64,000 nt of DNA from the NCBI GenBank assembly GCA_902799745.1, contig CADCBQ010000001.1, positions 62,001 through 126,000 on the forward strand. The letters run 5' to 3'. Under the pieces are notes generated by a model that saw nothing but the letters and a program-made list of their open reading frames with translations, searched no databases and was not told the origin of the DNA. A program made the translations under genes and the position numbers. Positions 25,750 through 35,142 of this stretch are shown in pieces. Origin of the DNA: Fibrobacter succinogenes. Its GTDB lineage: Bacteria > Fibrobacterota > Fibrobacteria > Fibrobacterales > Fibrobacteraceae. Numbering within the stretch: the first letter of the stretch is position 1; every line of letters begins with the position of its first letter.

Positions 25750-27036
25750 TTACAGCGACTTGAAAACCTTGCGGGCGGCTTCAATGGTACGGTCGATATC
25801 TTCGTCGGTATGGGCCGCACTCACAAAAATCGCTTCGAACTGGCTCGGGGCAAGGTAAATGCCTTCGTCGAGCATGCCGAGGAAATACCTGCGGAACAGT
25901 TCCAAGTCGGACTTTTGCACATCGGCAAAGCAGGTTACAGGGCCTTCGGTAAAGAAGATGCAGCCCATAGAACCCACCTGATTGGTAGCCAGCGGAATTC
26001 CAGCTTCCTTCGCTGCGTCCTGGAGGCCAGCAATCAACTTCTTGGTGCTGTTTTCGGCGCGGACATAATATTCGGGGTGCGAATTCAATTCACGCATCGT
26101 AGCAAGACCTGCCGCCATCGCGACCGGATTACCCGACAAGGTTCCCGCCTGATAAATTCCACCGAGCGGCGCAATCTGCTGCATCACATCCAAGCGGCCG
26201 CCATAAGCGCCCACCGGCATGCCTCCGCCGATAATCTTTCCAAACGTGGTCAGATCCGGCTTGATTCCGTACAAGCCCTGAGCACAATGGATCCCGACGC
26301 GGAAACCCGTCATGACTTCATCGACAATGAGCAAAGCGCCATGCTTCTTGGTTTCTTCGGAGAGCGCCTTCAAGAATTCAGGCTTTGCGGGCACCACGCC
26401 CATATTGCCGGCCACGGGCTCCACAATCACACCGGCAATTTCGTCGCCAATCTTATCGAACAGTTCATGCACGCCAGCCACATCGTTGTACTGCAGCGTG
26501 AGCGTGTACTTGGCCAAATCCGCCGGCACGCCCTTGCTGCTCGGTTTACCGGTAGTCAGCATGCCCGAGCCCGCCTTAATCAGCAAGCTATCGCTATGGC
26601 CGTGGTAGCAGCCTTCAAACTTGACAATCTTGTCGCGGCCCGTGAAACCACGCGCCGCACGAATCGCGCTCATGGTCGCTTCGGTACCGCTATTGACCAT
26701 ACGGATCATTTCAACGCTCGGAACAAGTTCCATCACGAGCTTCGCAAGTTCTGATTCCAGTCCGCAAGGAGCACCAAAGCTAAGGCCATTCTGGGCCGTA
26801 TCGGCCACAGCCTTGATCACAGCATCGTGGGCATGTCCCAAAAGCATCGGGCCCCAGCTACCCACGTAGTCGATGTAGTCGTTGCCATCGACATCGTAAA
26901 TGTGACTGCCCTTGGCACGTTTGATAAACGGAGGCGTTGCCCCCACATTGCTATAGGCACGCACCGGGCTATTCACGCCGCCCGGCATCAAATTCTTGGC
27001 TTCGGCAAAAAGTTTTTCACTCAACGAATGATTCAT
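25750..27036 (-). CDS. hemL: Glutamate-1-semialdehyde 2,1-aminomutase
   Basis: A 428-residue PLP enzyme making 5-aminolevulinate from glutamate-1-semialdehyde (C5 pathway). Recognisable are [11 protein letters not shown] near the N-terminus, [17 protein letters not shown], the aspartate stretch [14 protein letters not shown] and the PLP-binding lysine in [18 protein letters not shown]. Length is normal. Its ATG overlaps the hemB stop by 4 bases, so translation is coupled. HemA (glutamyl-tRNA reductase) is not in the window. Confidence 0.97.
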   Translation of the reverse strand: MNHSLSEKLFAEAKNLMPGGVNSPVRAYSNVGATPPFIKRAKGSHIYDVDGNDYIDYVGSWGPMLLGHAHDAVIKAVADTAQNGLSFGAPCGLESELAKLVMELVPSVEMIRMVNSGTEATMSAIRAARGFTGRDKIVKFEGCYHGHSDSLLIKAGSGMLTTGKPSSKGVPADLAKYTLTLQYNDVAGVHELFDKIGDEIAGVIVEPVAGNMGVVPAKPEFLKALSEETKKHGALLIVDEVMTGFRVGIHCAQGLYGIKPDLTTFGKIIGGGMPVGAYGGRLDVMQQIAPLGGIYQAGTLSGNPVAMAAGLATMRELNSHPEYYVRAENSTKKLIAGLQDAAKEAGIPLATNQVGSMGCIFFTEGPVTCFADVQKSDLELFRRYFLGMLDEGIYLAPSQFEAIFVSAAHTDEDIDRTIEAARKVFKSL

Positions 27037-28004
27037 TTCAGCAACCCTTTTTCAAGAGCTTCTTTGGCATGGTAAGTAATGATGATATCGGCACCGGCAC
27101 GCTTGAAAGCGATCAAGTTTTCACGGATAATCGCATCTTCGTTAATCCAACCCTGTTGGGCGGCAGCCTTTACCATGGAATACTCGCCACTTACGTTGTA
27201 AACGGCCACAGGCACATTGCTCATTTCAGCCGTTTCGCGCAAAACATCGAGGAAGGCAAGCCCAGGCTTGACCATCACGATATCGGCTCCTTCTTCCAAA
27301 TCAAGTTCCACTTCGTGCAGGGCTTCACGACCGTTGCGCACATCCATCTGGTAACTCTTGCGGTCACCAAAATGCGGGGCGGAATCCGCCGCATCGCGGA
27401 ACGGGCCATAATAAGCACTTGCAAACTTAGCACTGTAAGCCATAATCGGCAAATTCGTAAAACCATTTTCATCCAGCTTTTCACGAATCGCAGCCACACG
27501 GCCATCCATCATATCGGAGGGTGCTACCATGTCGGCACCGGCTTCAGCATGCGAGAGCGCCGTCTTTGCCAAAAGTTCAAGCGTCGGATCGTTATCGACA
27601 TCGCCATCTTCCTTGACAATCCCGCAATGGCCGTGGCTCATGTATTCGCAAAGGCACACGTCGGTAATCACGTACAGTTCCGGGAAATGCGCCTTAATGG
27701 AGCGCACCGCACGCTGCACAATTCCGTCATCGTCATAAGCAGACGAAGCCATTTCGTCTTTAAAGCTCGGAATACCGAACAACAGGATCGACTTAATTCC
27801 GAGTTTAACGCATTCGTCAAGTTCAACCAGAATCGCATCAATCGAAAAACGATACTGTCCCGGCATCGAGGGAATTTCTTCCTTGACGTTCTCCCCTTCG
27901 ACCACGAACATCGGGTAAACGAGAGCATCAGGATTCACGGCGGTTTCAGCCACCATGTTGCGAATGGTTACATTCTTGCGCAAACGACGAGGACGGATAA
28001 TCAT
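27033..28004 (-). CDS. hemB: Porphobilinogen synthase
   Basis: About 323 residues. It condenses two 5-aminolevulinates to porphobilinogen. The [14 protein letters not shown] block carries the cysteine zinc site, [18 protein letters not shown] holds one active-site lysine and [12 protein letters not shown] the second (Schiff-base lysine). The start is set at 28004: AAGGAG ends only one base before the first ATG (28010) but 7-8 bases before this second one, which also gives the common MIIRPRRLR opening. Confidence 0.96.
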   Translation of the reverse strand: MIIRPRRLRKNVTIRNMVAETAVNPDALVYPMFVVEGENVKEEIPSMPGQYRFSIDAILVELDECVKLGIKSILLFGIPSFKDEMASSAYDDDGIVQRAVRSIKAHFPELYVITDVCLCEYMSHGHCGIVKEDGDVDNDPTLELLAKTALSHAEAGADMVAPSDMMDGRVAAIREKLDENGFTNLPIMAYSAKFASAYYGPFRDAADSAPHFGDRKSYQMDVRNGREALHEVELDLEEGADIVMVKPGLAFLDVLRETAEMSNVPVAVYNVSGEYSMVKAAAQQGWINEDAIIRENLIAFKRAGADIIITYHAKEALEKGLLK

Positions 28005-28031
28005 AGTCATTCTCCTTATTTGAAATTCAAT

Positions 28032-28060
28032 ATAAAAAAATCCAGCCCGGAAGCTGGATT
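28032..28060 (-). terminator. Rho-independent terminator after lipoprotein gene
   Basis: On the minus strand AATCCAGC and GCTGGATT pair around TTCCGG and run into TTTTTTTATA, 25 bases past the stop of the 28085-28957 gene and before hemB. Confidence 0.88.
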
Positions 28061-28084
28061 CAAAGATTTAATATTCCAACGCAA

Positions 28085-28957
28085 TCAATCGAAGAAATCA
28101 GAAAGGTCCCTATTCTTCAATTCTTCGCACATTGCCTCAGATTCGGCGACAATATCAGAAAGTGTGGCCCCGTTACTAGGAACAGTATCCAAGAACACAC
28201 CCTCGGACGATTCGTCTCTAAGATAAACAACGTCACCATCTAAGGTCATCGTCGATTCAAAGGACTCGCTTAAAGGCTTTCCAGCATCAGTCATTCCTGT
28301 GGCAGAACCTTTCACAATTACTGTACTACCTTCGGTTGTCACATTGCACTTTACATCTATCGAACCGGGCTCGGCATTCTGCGGAGTTTCTTCATTCCCA
28401 GAATCGGTTCCAAGATTGTTACCGGAGTCATTCTTTACTTCGGTGTTTACTTCACTAGACGGTGTAGGCACACTGGACTTTTTCAACTTGAATGTCATTG
28501 CACGACCGCCATCAGGATTAATGGTCATAGAGCCATTCACAATCTGAAGCGGCATCGTTACATTCTGGCCTTCCATTTCGAACGAAACCTGGAAAACTCC
28601 GTTTTCAAAATCGTCGGAACCGAACCAAGTTCCCGCAGCCGCGATTTCATTAGAGAATTTCGTTTTATCAGATTTGACTTTCAGCTTAGATTCCGTTGCA
28701 AGGAACGTGCCGTCTTTAAACAAATAGACCGCATCGACCATAGTTTTAACAGCATCGTTATCTTGCACTGTTTCGACATCGGTGGCGTACCAGGCTACCA
28801 CATCTGCGGTTTTGTAGCCAGTCGGGAAAAACGCCGAGACAGATTCAGCGGAGTTTCCTTTTATGTTTGAGGAATTGTTCGGGCTTGTGGAAGAATCGTC
28901 ACAACCGACCATTAAACCCATGGAGATAGCCATGGCTAGGAATAGTGCTTTTTTCAT
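28085..28957 (-). CDS. Lipoprotein with Ser/Asn-rich linker
   Basis: A 290-residue protein with signal peptide and lipobox (MGLMVGC, Cys19), followed by DDSSTSPNNSSN, a linker style common among lipoproteins of this organism. Two domains may be present: about 35-160, with FFPTGYKTADVVAWYATDVE, and about 195-285, with DVKCNVTTEGSTVIVKGSATG, joined by a serine/threonine/acidic stretch. No family recognised. It has its own terminator and is monocistronic, interrupting the two heme gene groups. Confidence 0.75.
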   Translation of the reverse strand: MKKALFLAMAISMGLMVGCDDSSTSPNNSSNIKGNSAESVSAFFPTGYKTADVVAWYATDVETVQDNDAVKTMVDAVYLFKDGTFLATESKLKVKSDKTKFSNEIAAAGTWFGSDDFENGVFQVSFEMEGQNVTMPLQIVNGSMTINPDGGRAMTFKLKKSSVPTPSSEVNTEVKNDSGNNLGTDSGNEETPQNAEPGSIDVKCNVTTEGSTVIVKGSATGMTDAGKPLSESFESTMTLDGDVVYLRDESSEGVFLDTVPSNGATLSDIVAESEAMCEELKNRDLSDFFD

Positions 28958-29007
28958 ATAGCTCCCCTTTTGTTGAATTACCTTTCAAGATATACTCTTT
29001 TTCAACA

Positions 29008-29046
29008 AAAAGCACAAAGCCCAATACTCCAACTTGGAATATTGGG
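29008..29046 (-). terminator. Rho-independent terminator after the CbiX-SirC gene
   Basis: On the minus strand CCCAATATTCCAAG pairs with TTGGAGTATTGGG (one mismatch) at 29020-29046 and is followed by CTTTGTGCTTTTTG. It lies directly after the stop at 29051. Confidence 0.75.
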
Positions 29047-29050
29047 TATT

Positions 29051-29977
29051 TTATTTACCGAAATCCCGTTCGATTTGTTCGAGGCCTTCGGCCCAGTCGG
29101 CTTGGATTTTCTGCTTGAGTTTCTTAGCGAGCGAGGGGGCGCGGCCCTGTGTGGAGACCGTTACGGCGATATTTTCGCCAAAATCCATACGAGCAGGCAC
29201 AATAAAGTCGCCATCGAGGTAGTCGCAAGCGTTATTTACCAAAATTCGGCGAGCGCGAGCATCGTTACTGACCTGGGCATTGACCGCAGGCTGGTCGGTG
29301 CAAATGAAGACCATAAAGATTCCGCGAAGATCGAGCGGCTCGTAGGGGCGATTAATCAGGGTTACGAGGCTTGAGGTTTGAGGTCGGGCTTCGCCCTTTG
29401 AGGAAAGACTTTCGAATTCCGGATCGAACTGCGGGGCGACTACGGTTATGCGGGCACCTGTGGGCAAAAGAGTTTTCACCTTGCGAAGGGCAATGCGGCC
29501 ACCGCCTACCACCAGAACATTCTTGCCTTCGAGATTCAGTTCGATGGAGAAGAGGTTCGAGGAGTGAGCGCGCTCCTGCGGAGCTTTGAGGTGTGAGGTC
29601 GCGCTTGTAACGCTTTGAGAATGAGCGGTTTGAGCGCTACGGACTCCGGCGACGACCATGTCGGCAAATTCTTTCCAGTCGCCAAGACAAGGCAACAAGG
29701 TAATCGGGATCTGCGGGAATTCCGCCTGAAGGTGCGCCACAACCTTGGGCACATCGTTCTTGGTATGCTGACCGTTCAGCAACAAGTACGGCAAAAGCGT
29801 CACCGATTCCACATCTTCGCGCAAGAGCGTGCGCAAGTCATTTTCCAAATCCAACAGGCTCGTACTTGCCACGCGCGTACCGGGCAAATCATGGTGCAGT
29901 TTATCCATGATTTCTTCGAAGCCCTTGTAGGCCCCCGGCAAAATGCAGTGATGCGCGATAATCAGGATAGCTTTCAT
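29051..29977 (-). CDS. CbiX-SirC fusion: sirohydrochlorin chelatase and precorrin-2 dehydrogenase
   Basis: A 308-residue two-domain protein. Residues 1-112 resemble short CbiX/SirB chelatases (LIIAHHCILPGAYKGFEE, TLLPYLLLNGQHTKNDVP). Residues about 148-300 are a Met8/SirC-type NAD-dependent precorrin-2 dehydrogenase (GKNVLVVGGGRIALRKVKTLL, FICTDQPAVNAQVSNDARA). Together with the CobA-HemD fusion upstream this gives all steps from hydroxymethylbilane to siroheme. The linker (116-139) and a site in the SirC half (192-202) are encoded by short palindromic repeats. It lies 36 bases after cobA-hemD. Confidence 0.88.
   Translation of the reverse strand: MKAILIIAHHCILPGAYKGFEEIMDKLHHDLPGTRVASTSLLDLENDLRTLLREDVESVTLLPYLLLNGQHTKNDVPKVVAHLQAEFPQIPITLLPCLGDWKEFADMVVAGVRSAQTAHSQSVTSATSHLKAPQERAHSSNLFSIELNLEGKNVLVVGGGRIALRKVKTLLPTGARITVVAPQFDPEFESLSSKGEARPQTSSLVTLINRPYEPLDLRGIFMVFICTDQPAVNAQVSNDARARRILVNNACDYLDGDFIVPARMDFGENIAVTVSTQGRAPSLAKKLKQKIQADWAEGLEQIERDFGK
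29373..29403. repeat. GAGGTNTGAGGTC hairpin repeat, copy 1 (inside SirC domain)
   Basis: GAGGTTTGAGGTC, then stem GGGC-TTC-GCCC, then TTTGAGG. Same frame and conserved flanks as the copies at 29559, 29588 and 30436, but a different stem. Confidence 0.65.
29559..29619. repeat. GAGGTNTGAGGTC hairpin repeats, tandem copies 2 and 3 (linker of CbiX-SirC)
   Basis: Copy 2 (29559-29590) has stem GCTCC-TGC-GGAGC; copy 3 (29588-29619) has GCG-CTTGTAA-CGC. Both end CTTTGAG. Together they encode most of the linker between the two enzyme domains. Confidence 0.65.
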
Positions 29978-30013
29978 AAAATGTGGAATGAGGAATGTGA
30001 GATGTGAAATTAA

Positions 30014-31678
30014 TTATTTTCGGGAATAAAATTCTACGATTTTCTTGACGAGGGAATCCATGGTGGTTTCGTCGGAGGTGACTGTTTCAAAACCATGCTT
30101 GCGGGCAGCAGATTCTGTCATGCGACCGATGCAGAAAGATTTTCGAGGATAACAAGCATTATTGTCATTCTGAGCGAAGCCGTTAGGCGTAGTCGAAGAA
30201 TCTCTATTTAGATCCTTCGATTCCGTGCTTCGCACTCCACTCAGGATGACACTGCAGAAATTCTCGACGGCGCTGGTGCTAGCGAAAACGATAGCATCGG
30301 CAGATTCTACGGCTTCACGCTTCCATTCAGGGAGTTCAGCCACCGGGAGCGTTTCGTAAACCACCCAGCGCACAGCCTGCGGTAAAAGTTTCAGCATGGT
30401 GTCATCAGCGAGATTGCCTTGAAGGAGGAGGATACGAGGTGTGAGGTGTGAGGTCGCACCTTCGGTGCTTTGGGGTATGGGGTTCAATGCAGCCAACAGT
30501 TTCCCGAGGCCTTCGCCGGTATGGTCTTCGGGCACGTAATCGCAGCGGATACCGTATTCCAGCAATTTCTTTTCAGTAATCTTCCCCACACTAGCAATTT
30601 TCTTGCCGGCAAGAACGCGGATGTCATTGCCCGAAGCAAGCAACTGCGTAAAGAAAGATTCAACGCCGTTCGTACTCGTGAAAGCGAGAATGTCGAAATT
30701 CGCGAGAGAGTTAAAGTCGGCAAAGCAATGCTGATCTGGATCCTTCGACTCCGTTTCACTACGCTCAGGATGACACATAACCAGAGGCTTGTCCAAAACA
30801 CGCGTTTCAATCATCGGAGTCTCGATGACTTCGGCACCGAGGGCCGTAAGGCGGGCGGAAATTCCGCTGGCCTGCTTGGCAGCACGAGTCACCACCAGGC
30901 GCTTGCCCGAAAGCGGCAAATTCTTTTTCCAGGCAAGAGTCTTGCCCAGTTCAACGACACCGCCCATAATCGTAATCGCGGGAGCCGTCACATTTTCACG
31001 GACAATCGTCTCCCCCGCTGTTTCAAGCGTCGCCATAACCGTGCGCTGGTACGGCGTGGTTCCCTTTTCGATAAAGGCAAGCGGAGTCTTCGGGTCCTTG
31101 CCACATTCCATAAGGCGCTTGGCGATAAAATCCATGTTGGCAATGCCCATCAAGAAAATGAGGGTGCCCTGGCACTTCGCAAGATTTTCAAAGTCCAGCG
31201 AAAGTTCGCCATTCGATTCTGCCTTTTCGTGGCCCGTGATAATGTGAAAACTTGTCGCAATGCCGCGATGGCTTACGGGAATGCCCGCGTAGGCCGGCAC
31301 CGAAATCGCCGAGGTAATGCCCGGCACCACATCGAATTCAACACCGGCCGCAACCAGTTCCAAAGCTTCTTCGCCACCACGCCCGAACACGAACGGGTCT
31401 CCGCCCTTCAAGCGAGCAATAACACCCTGCGGGTATTCCTGAGCAAACTGTACCAGGAGCTTGTTGATTTCGGACTGTTTCACCTTGTGATGCGTCGGCA
31501 TTTTGCCCACATCGACCATCTTCGCCTTCGAATTGCACATTCCAAGAATCGCCGGAGAAACCAGGCGGTCATACACCACCACGTCGGCATTCTCCAGAAT
31601 TTCTTTTCCGCGAATCGTCAAGAGTCCCGGATCGCCAGGACCTGCACCAATCAAGTAAACATGACCAAAATTCGCCAT
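30014..31678 (-). CDS. CobA-HemD fusion: uroporphyrinogen-III methyltransferase and synthase
   Basis: A 554-residue bifunctional protein. Residues about 5-245 are an S-adenosylmethionine-dependent uroporphyrinogen-III C-methyltransferase: [63 protein letters not shown]. Residues about 260-550 are uroporphyrinogen-III synthase: [62 protein letters not shown]. The HemD half contains three in-frame repeat insertions (residues about 302-314, 401-414, 476-505), making it longer than usual. It starts the siroheme pair and follows the 31685-32803 gene by 6 bases. Confidence 0.93.
   Translation of the reverse strand: MANFGHVYLIGAGPGDPGLLTIRGKEILENADVVVYDRLVSPAILGMCNSKAKMVDVGKMPTHHKVKQSEINKLLVQFAQEYPQGVIARLKGGDPFVFGRGGEEALELVAAGVEFDVVPGITSAISVPAYAGIPVSHRGIATSFHIITGHEKAESNGELSLDFENLAKCQGTLIFLMGIANMDFIAKRLMECGKDPKTPLAFIEKGTTPYQRTVMATLETAGETIVRENVTAPAITIMGGVVELGKTLAWKKNLPLSGKRLVVTRAAKQASGISARLTALGAEVIETPMIETRVLDKPLVMCHPERSETESKDPDQHCFADFNSLANFDILAFTSTNGVESFFTQLLASGNDIRVLAGKKIASVGKITEKKLLEYGIRCDYVPEDHTGEGLGKLLAALNPIPQSTEGATSHLTPRILLLQGNLADDTMLKLLPQAVRWVVYETLPVAELPEWKREAVESADAIVFASTSAVENFCSVILSGVRSTESKDLNRDSSTTPNGFAQNDNNACYPRKSFCIGRMTESAARKHGFETVTSDETTMDSLVKKIVEFYSRK
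30164..30252. repeat. Inverted pair of CTCAGGATGAC-type repeats inside hemD domain
   Basis: GTCATTCTGAG at 30164-30174 and CTCAGGATGAC at 30240-30250 are inverted copies with one mismatch, enclosing two opposite-facing repeat units (30164-30203 and 30210-30252) separated by TCTATTT. The whole stays open in the cobA-hemD frame. Confidence 0.8.
30436..30475. repeat. GAGGTNTGAGGTC hairpin repeat, copy 4 (inside hemD domain)
   Basis: GAGGTGTGAGGTGTGAGGTC followed by stem GCACC-TTC-GGTGC and TTTGGGG. It encodes residues about 401-414 of the CobA-HemD protein. Confidence 0.65.
30738..30775. repeat. CTCAGGATGAC-type repeat inside cobA-hemD
   Basis: GGATCCTTCGACTCCGTTTC ... CTACGCTCAGGATGACAC is nearly the same as the intergenic copy at 3533-3568. 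In the minus-strand frame it reads [13 protein letters not shown]. Confidence 0.8.
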
Positions 31679-31684
31679 CAGAAC

Positions 31685-32803
31685 TTAATCCTTGTCATCA
31701 AAGGCTTGTGCGTCTTCAGGTTCTTCCACAATCCAGTCGCGAATGTGGTCGGCAAGAGCCTTCTGGCCGTCCTTTTCGATTGCATCGGCAAGATCCGTCA
31801 ATTCTTCGGCATCGAGCGTCGTCAAGTCCTTTTCAAAGCGATCCACATAGCCCGAAAGCTGTTCGTAGCGTTTCATACCGGCAAGCAACTGCATAAATTC
31901 GAGATTCGCCGTATTGCCATTACGGAACTGTTCATGTTCCTTGAGAACGCGGTCAGCTTCAGCATCGGGCAAGAAGGCGGCCAAACGCCCGAGGTTCATC
32001 ACCTTCGGGAAAGTCTCGTACAGGGTGCGAGCAATCTTGATGCAGTCAGACTTGCGGCCTTCCTTGTCGGCAATGGCGGCCTGCAAATCCAGATACGCTT
32101 CTTCGTCTTCGGAGCCGGGGTTGCGAACATCGCCGAGCCACTGCTTGGCAAGTTCAATGTTCCCCGCCATAAACTGGGCGTTTGCAATGTCGATGAGCGT
32201 TGCATTGCTCTTGTCCGGGTCTTTGAGGAGGGCTGCCTTCGCAAAGTTCGCGGCATCCTTGATAGAATCAGCCATATCGCAAATAGCATCCAGAATATCT
32301 TCACGGTTGCCCTGGTCGACTTCGGTAACCTTGTTGATCAATTCTTCGAGCAAAGCCTGCGCGCGTTCCTTGGGCAAGATTTCTTCGACACTCAGGAACA
32401 CCACCGAGCGGCCTTCACCACCCACATGGCGCATGGCAAGGTCATGAATCAAGTCCGCGACATAATCCTTGTCGGTATACTGCGATGCCAGTTCCACAAA
32501 GAACGTTCCTGCATCGTAAAAGAGGTTGTCCCAGTATTCCTTTTCTTCGTCGGTATCGGCCTTGAACGAAATAAAGTCGGCACGCAAAGTCCATGCCAAA
32601 AGTTCCAACTGGTCTTTCGGATTCTTGAAGTTTTCGATATCGTCAATGCCGTTTGCAATCGCCTCGTACAAGTCTTCGGGGCGGTGTAAAAGTCTGCTCT
32701 GTCCGTTCACAATTTGCGTGAGCGTTTCACGGAGTTTGTCTTCTTTGCTGCGCATGGCCTGTGCCATAGCAGGAGATTTCCATACCTTTTTCTTCTTTGC
32801 CAT
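31685..32803 (-). CDS. Unknown acidic helical-repeat protein
   Basis: A 372-residue protein, no signal peptide or membrane segment. A basic start (MAKKKKVWKSPAMAQAMRSK) is followed by an acidic helical body with TPR-like pairs, for example about residues 205-260 (ANAQFMAGNIELAKQWLGDV, AAIADKEGRKSDCIKIARTL). No family is certain. It sits 6 bases upstream of cobA-hemD, so it is probably cotranscribed with the siroheme genes, but nothing in it suggests a tetrapyrrole role. Confidence 0.75.
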   Translation of the reverse strand: MAKKKKVWKSPAMAQAMRSKEDKLRETLTQIVNGQSRLLHRPEDLYEAIANGIDDIENFKNPKDQLELLAWTLRADFISFKADTDEEKEYWDNLFYDAGTFFVELASQYTDKDYVADLIHDLAMRHVGGEGRSVVFLSVEEILPKERAQALLEELINKVTEVDQGNREDILDAICDMADSIKDAANFAKAALLKDPDKSNATLIDIANAQFMAGNIELAKQWLGDVRNPGSEDEEAYLDLQAAIADKEGRKSDCIKIARTLYETFPKVMNLGRLAAFLPDAEADRVLKEHEQFRNGNTANLEFMQLLAGMKRYEQLSGYVDRFEKDLTTLDAEELTDLADAIEKDGQKALADHIRDWIVEEPEDAQAFDDKD

Positions 32804-32837
32804 GAAACCAAATGTAGAAAAAGACGCAGTTCCCTAT

Positions 32838-34151
32838 TTAATGGCGGTCCAGCTTTCGTTTGATTCGCGCTTGTTTCAGCTTGTTTTTCCGGCGTTCTCG
32901 GCGGCGTTCCTTACGGAGTCTTCGGCGGAGTTCCGCCATTTTCTCGACCTGGTGCAAAATGTCCTTGATTCGTTCGGTCGCGAAAGCATTATGTAACTTT
33001 TTACGCGTCACATAATCAAGCAAACAGACGCACAACAAAAGGCAGCCTACAAATAACGCAAGCGCCACCGGCCACACAATCACAGATGTCTTAATCGCCA
33101 CAAGTCCAAACGCAGGCGGCATCAGAATGGAGCCCACATAAGAACCCGCCATTTGAATACTGATGGCACGGCCCGAAAGTTCTTCGCCAAATCGTGCAGG
33201 GGTCGCATGAATAAGTGACGGATACACCGGAGCGCAACCGAGCCCAAGCAGACAAATACACACCGGCGTAAACCAGAGCGGCAACGGCAACACCAGAACA
33301 AGACAGCCGAGCACCACGATGGCAATGCCCGCATGCACCAAGCGCATATCCGTAAACTTGATAGCAAAAAAGCCACTCAAAATGCGCCCAATCATGACAG
33401 AGGCAAACATGAGCGAAACCGCGATTGCCCCGATTTCAGGTTAAAAGCCACGGGCCACCAGGTAAGTACCGCACCAAAGGCTTGTGGAAATTTCAAGTGA
33501 CGAATAAAAGAAGAACACCCAAAAAGAAAGCTTCATGCCGGGCACCTTGAGGGCCGCCCGCAACGAGATATCCTTTACCGCAGACACCTGTTGCGATTCA
33601 CCGCGTTTTTCCATCTTTTTCCAAATCGGGAGCGTCACCAGCATCATCGCGGCAATCACCGCAAGCAGCAAGGCAACCATATCGTAAGCGCCGCGCCATC
33701 CGACACCCGTTACCACCGAAATCGAAAACAATGCTGGTCCAAGACATGCGCCCACACCCCAGCTGGCATGCAGCCAACTCGTGTGTTTCGATTCCAAGTA
33801 AATGGCCGCAAAATTGTTCATCGCGACATCAATCGCCCCGGCCCCGATTCCCATGGGTACCGCAAACAGGCACATCATCCAAAATGTCGTCGAAAATCCG
33901 TAACCGAACGAAGCCACCGCCGTAAGCGCAATACTCACAAACACAAGTTTGCCTGTTCCCATCAGGCGCAAAAGCGCGGGAGTCCATAAGCTCGAAACAA
34001 TCGTTCCAACACTTACAATGATCGACAAGAGCCCCGCCGCCGAAAGGGGCGCCATCAAGTCACGCTGCATCAAGGGCCAAGCAGCCCCTAACACCGTATC
34101 AGGAAGCCCTAGGCCAATAAAGGCCGCATATATGACAACGAGTAAAAGCAA
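32838..34151 (-). pseudogene. MFS transporter interrupted by one in-frame stop
   Basis: Two open stretches (34151-33441 and 33410-32838) are in the same frame. They are joined by ten sense codons (reading PEIGAIAVSL) after a TAA at 33443-33441. The N-terminal part (236 residues) has about seven helices with MFS patterns such as GLGLPDTVLGAAWPLM and GIGAGAIDVAMN; the C-terminal part has the remaining helices (MIGRILSGFFAIKF, GLGCAPVYPSLIHA) and a very basic tail (RRRLRKERRRERRKNKLKQ). A single change such as TCA to TAA explains the break. Alternatives are a sequencing error or readthrough. Substrate unknown; the fold resembles sugar/FucP-like or YfkF-like transporters. Confidence 0.8.
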
Positions 34152-34170
34152 GCGCTACACCACGAAGAAT

Positions 34171-35142
34171 CTACTTTTTCTCGCGAATGCGCTTGTACAG
34201 GCTTTCAGCTTTTTCGGTATCGCCCGCATTCGAGAATACGTGGCCTACGTTTTCAGCACCGATGCGTCCTTGCGAATTCCCCGCAAGCCAAGCCTTCATG
34301 TAGCAATCGAACGCTTCATCGTAGCGTTTCTGGGTAAAGTAAATTTGTCCCAAATCCAGGTTCAAATCCGCCTTACCCTTATTGTGGCGAAGTCCTTCTT
34401 CAAGCGTGAAAATCGCCATCCACGGAGAATTATTCTGCACATACATTTGCGCCAAGTAGCGGCGAGCCGAAACATTTTCCGGATCCATCAAGATTCCGTT
34501 TTCCATTTCGTTCAAGGATTGTCTCGTGGAATCCATGCTGCGGTAGTAATAGGCCATGGTAAAGTGCACATCGGCGCCCGCGGTAGCCGTCATCTGTAAA
34601 GCATTCTGAAGCGTCTTGATGGCGTATTCATAATCACCCAATTTTTCGTAGACTTCAGCAAGGCCATACCAAGCATCCATACGGTCCGGGTTCAGCTGCA
34701 GGGCACGTTCAAAGTTCTTCTGCGCAAGAGTCCAGTCGCGGCCTTTCAAGTAGCATTCCGCCAAGGCAAAATGCACATGGTCCGATTCTACACCGAGTTC
34801 AATGGCGCGCTTGTAAGCCGCAATGGCTTCGCCCACATCGCCACCCAAGTAGTAAAGATCGCCGAGGAGCATCCACGCCTTTTCAAAATTCGGCAAAAGT
34901 TCCACCGTACGCTTGTAAGCGACCATCGCCACCTGCTTGCGATCAAGCTGCACCATGGCGTTGCCCAAGTTGAACCAGGCAAAAGGTTCGTAGCGGCCTT
35001 CGTCAATCGCCGCACGGTACAGCGGCACCGCTTCCTTATATTTCCCTTGGTCGTACAACTCATTCGCCTTGAAGAAGTAATCTTCAGCAGCAAAAAGGGG
35101 TATCGCAAATAGCAGGGCGAGCGCGAAGAGTCTAGTTAACAA
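34171..35142 (-). CDS. TPR protein of the TonB2-like operon
   Basis: A 323-residue periplasmic protein with a signal peptide (MLTRLFALALLFAIPLFAAED). It contains about seven TPR units across residues 25-315, e.g. NELYDQGKYKEAVPLYRAAID, AIAAYKRAIELGVESDHVH and DWTLAQKNFERALQLNPDR. TPR lipoproteins/periplasmic proteins end the Vibrio TonB2-type clusters and are needed for activity there. It overlaps the end of the tonB-like gene by 11 bases, supporting one operon. Confidence 0.88.
   Translation of the reverse strand: MLTRLFALALLFAIPLFAAEDYFFKANELYDQGKYKEAVPLYRAAIDEGRYEPFAWFNLGNAMVQLDRKQVAMVAYKRTVELLPNFEKAWMLLGDLYYLGGDVGEAIAAYKRAIELGVESDHVHFALAECYLKGRDWTLAQKNFERALQLNPDRMDAWYGLAEVYEKLGDYEYAIKTLQNALQMTATAGADVHFTMAYYYRSMDSTRQSLNEMENGILMDPENVSARRYLAQMYVQNNSPWMAIFTLEEGLRHNKGKADLNLDLGQIYFTQKRYDEAFDCYMKAWLAGNSQGRIGAENVGHVFSNAGDTEKAESLYKRIREKK

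Noticed and set aside
30470..32689. Long plus-strand open frame opposite cobA-hemD and the neighbouring gene
   Set aside because: It spans two well-supported minus-strand genes and has no recognisable domains.
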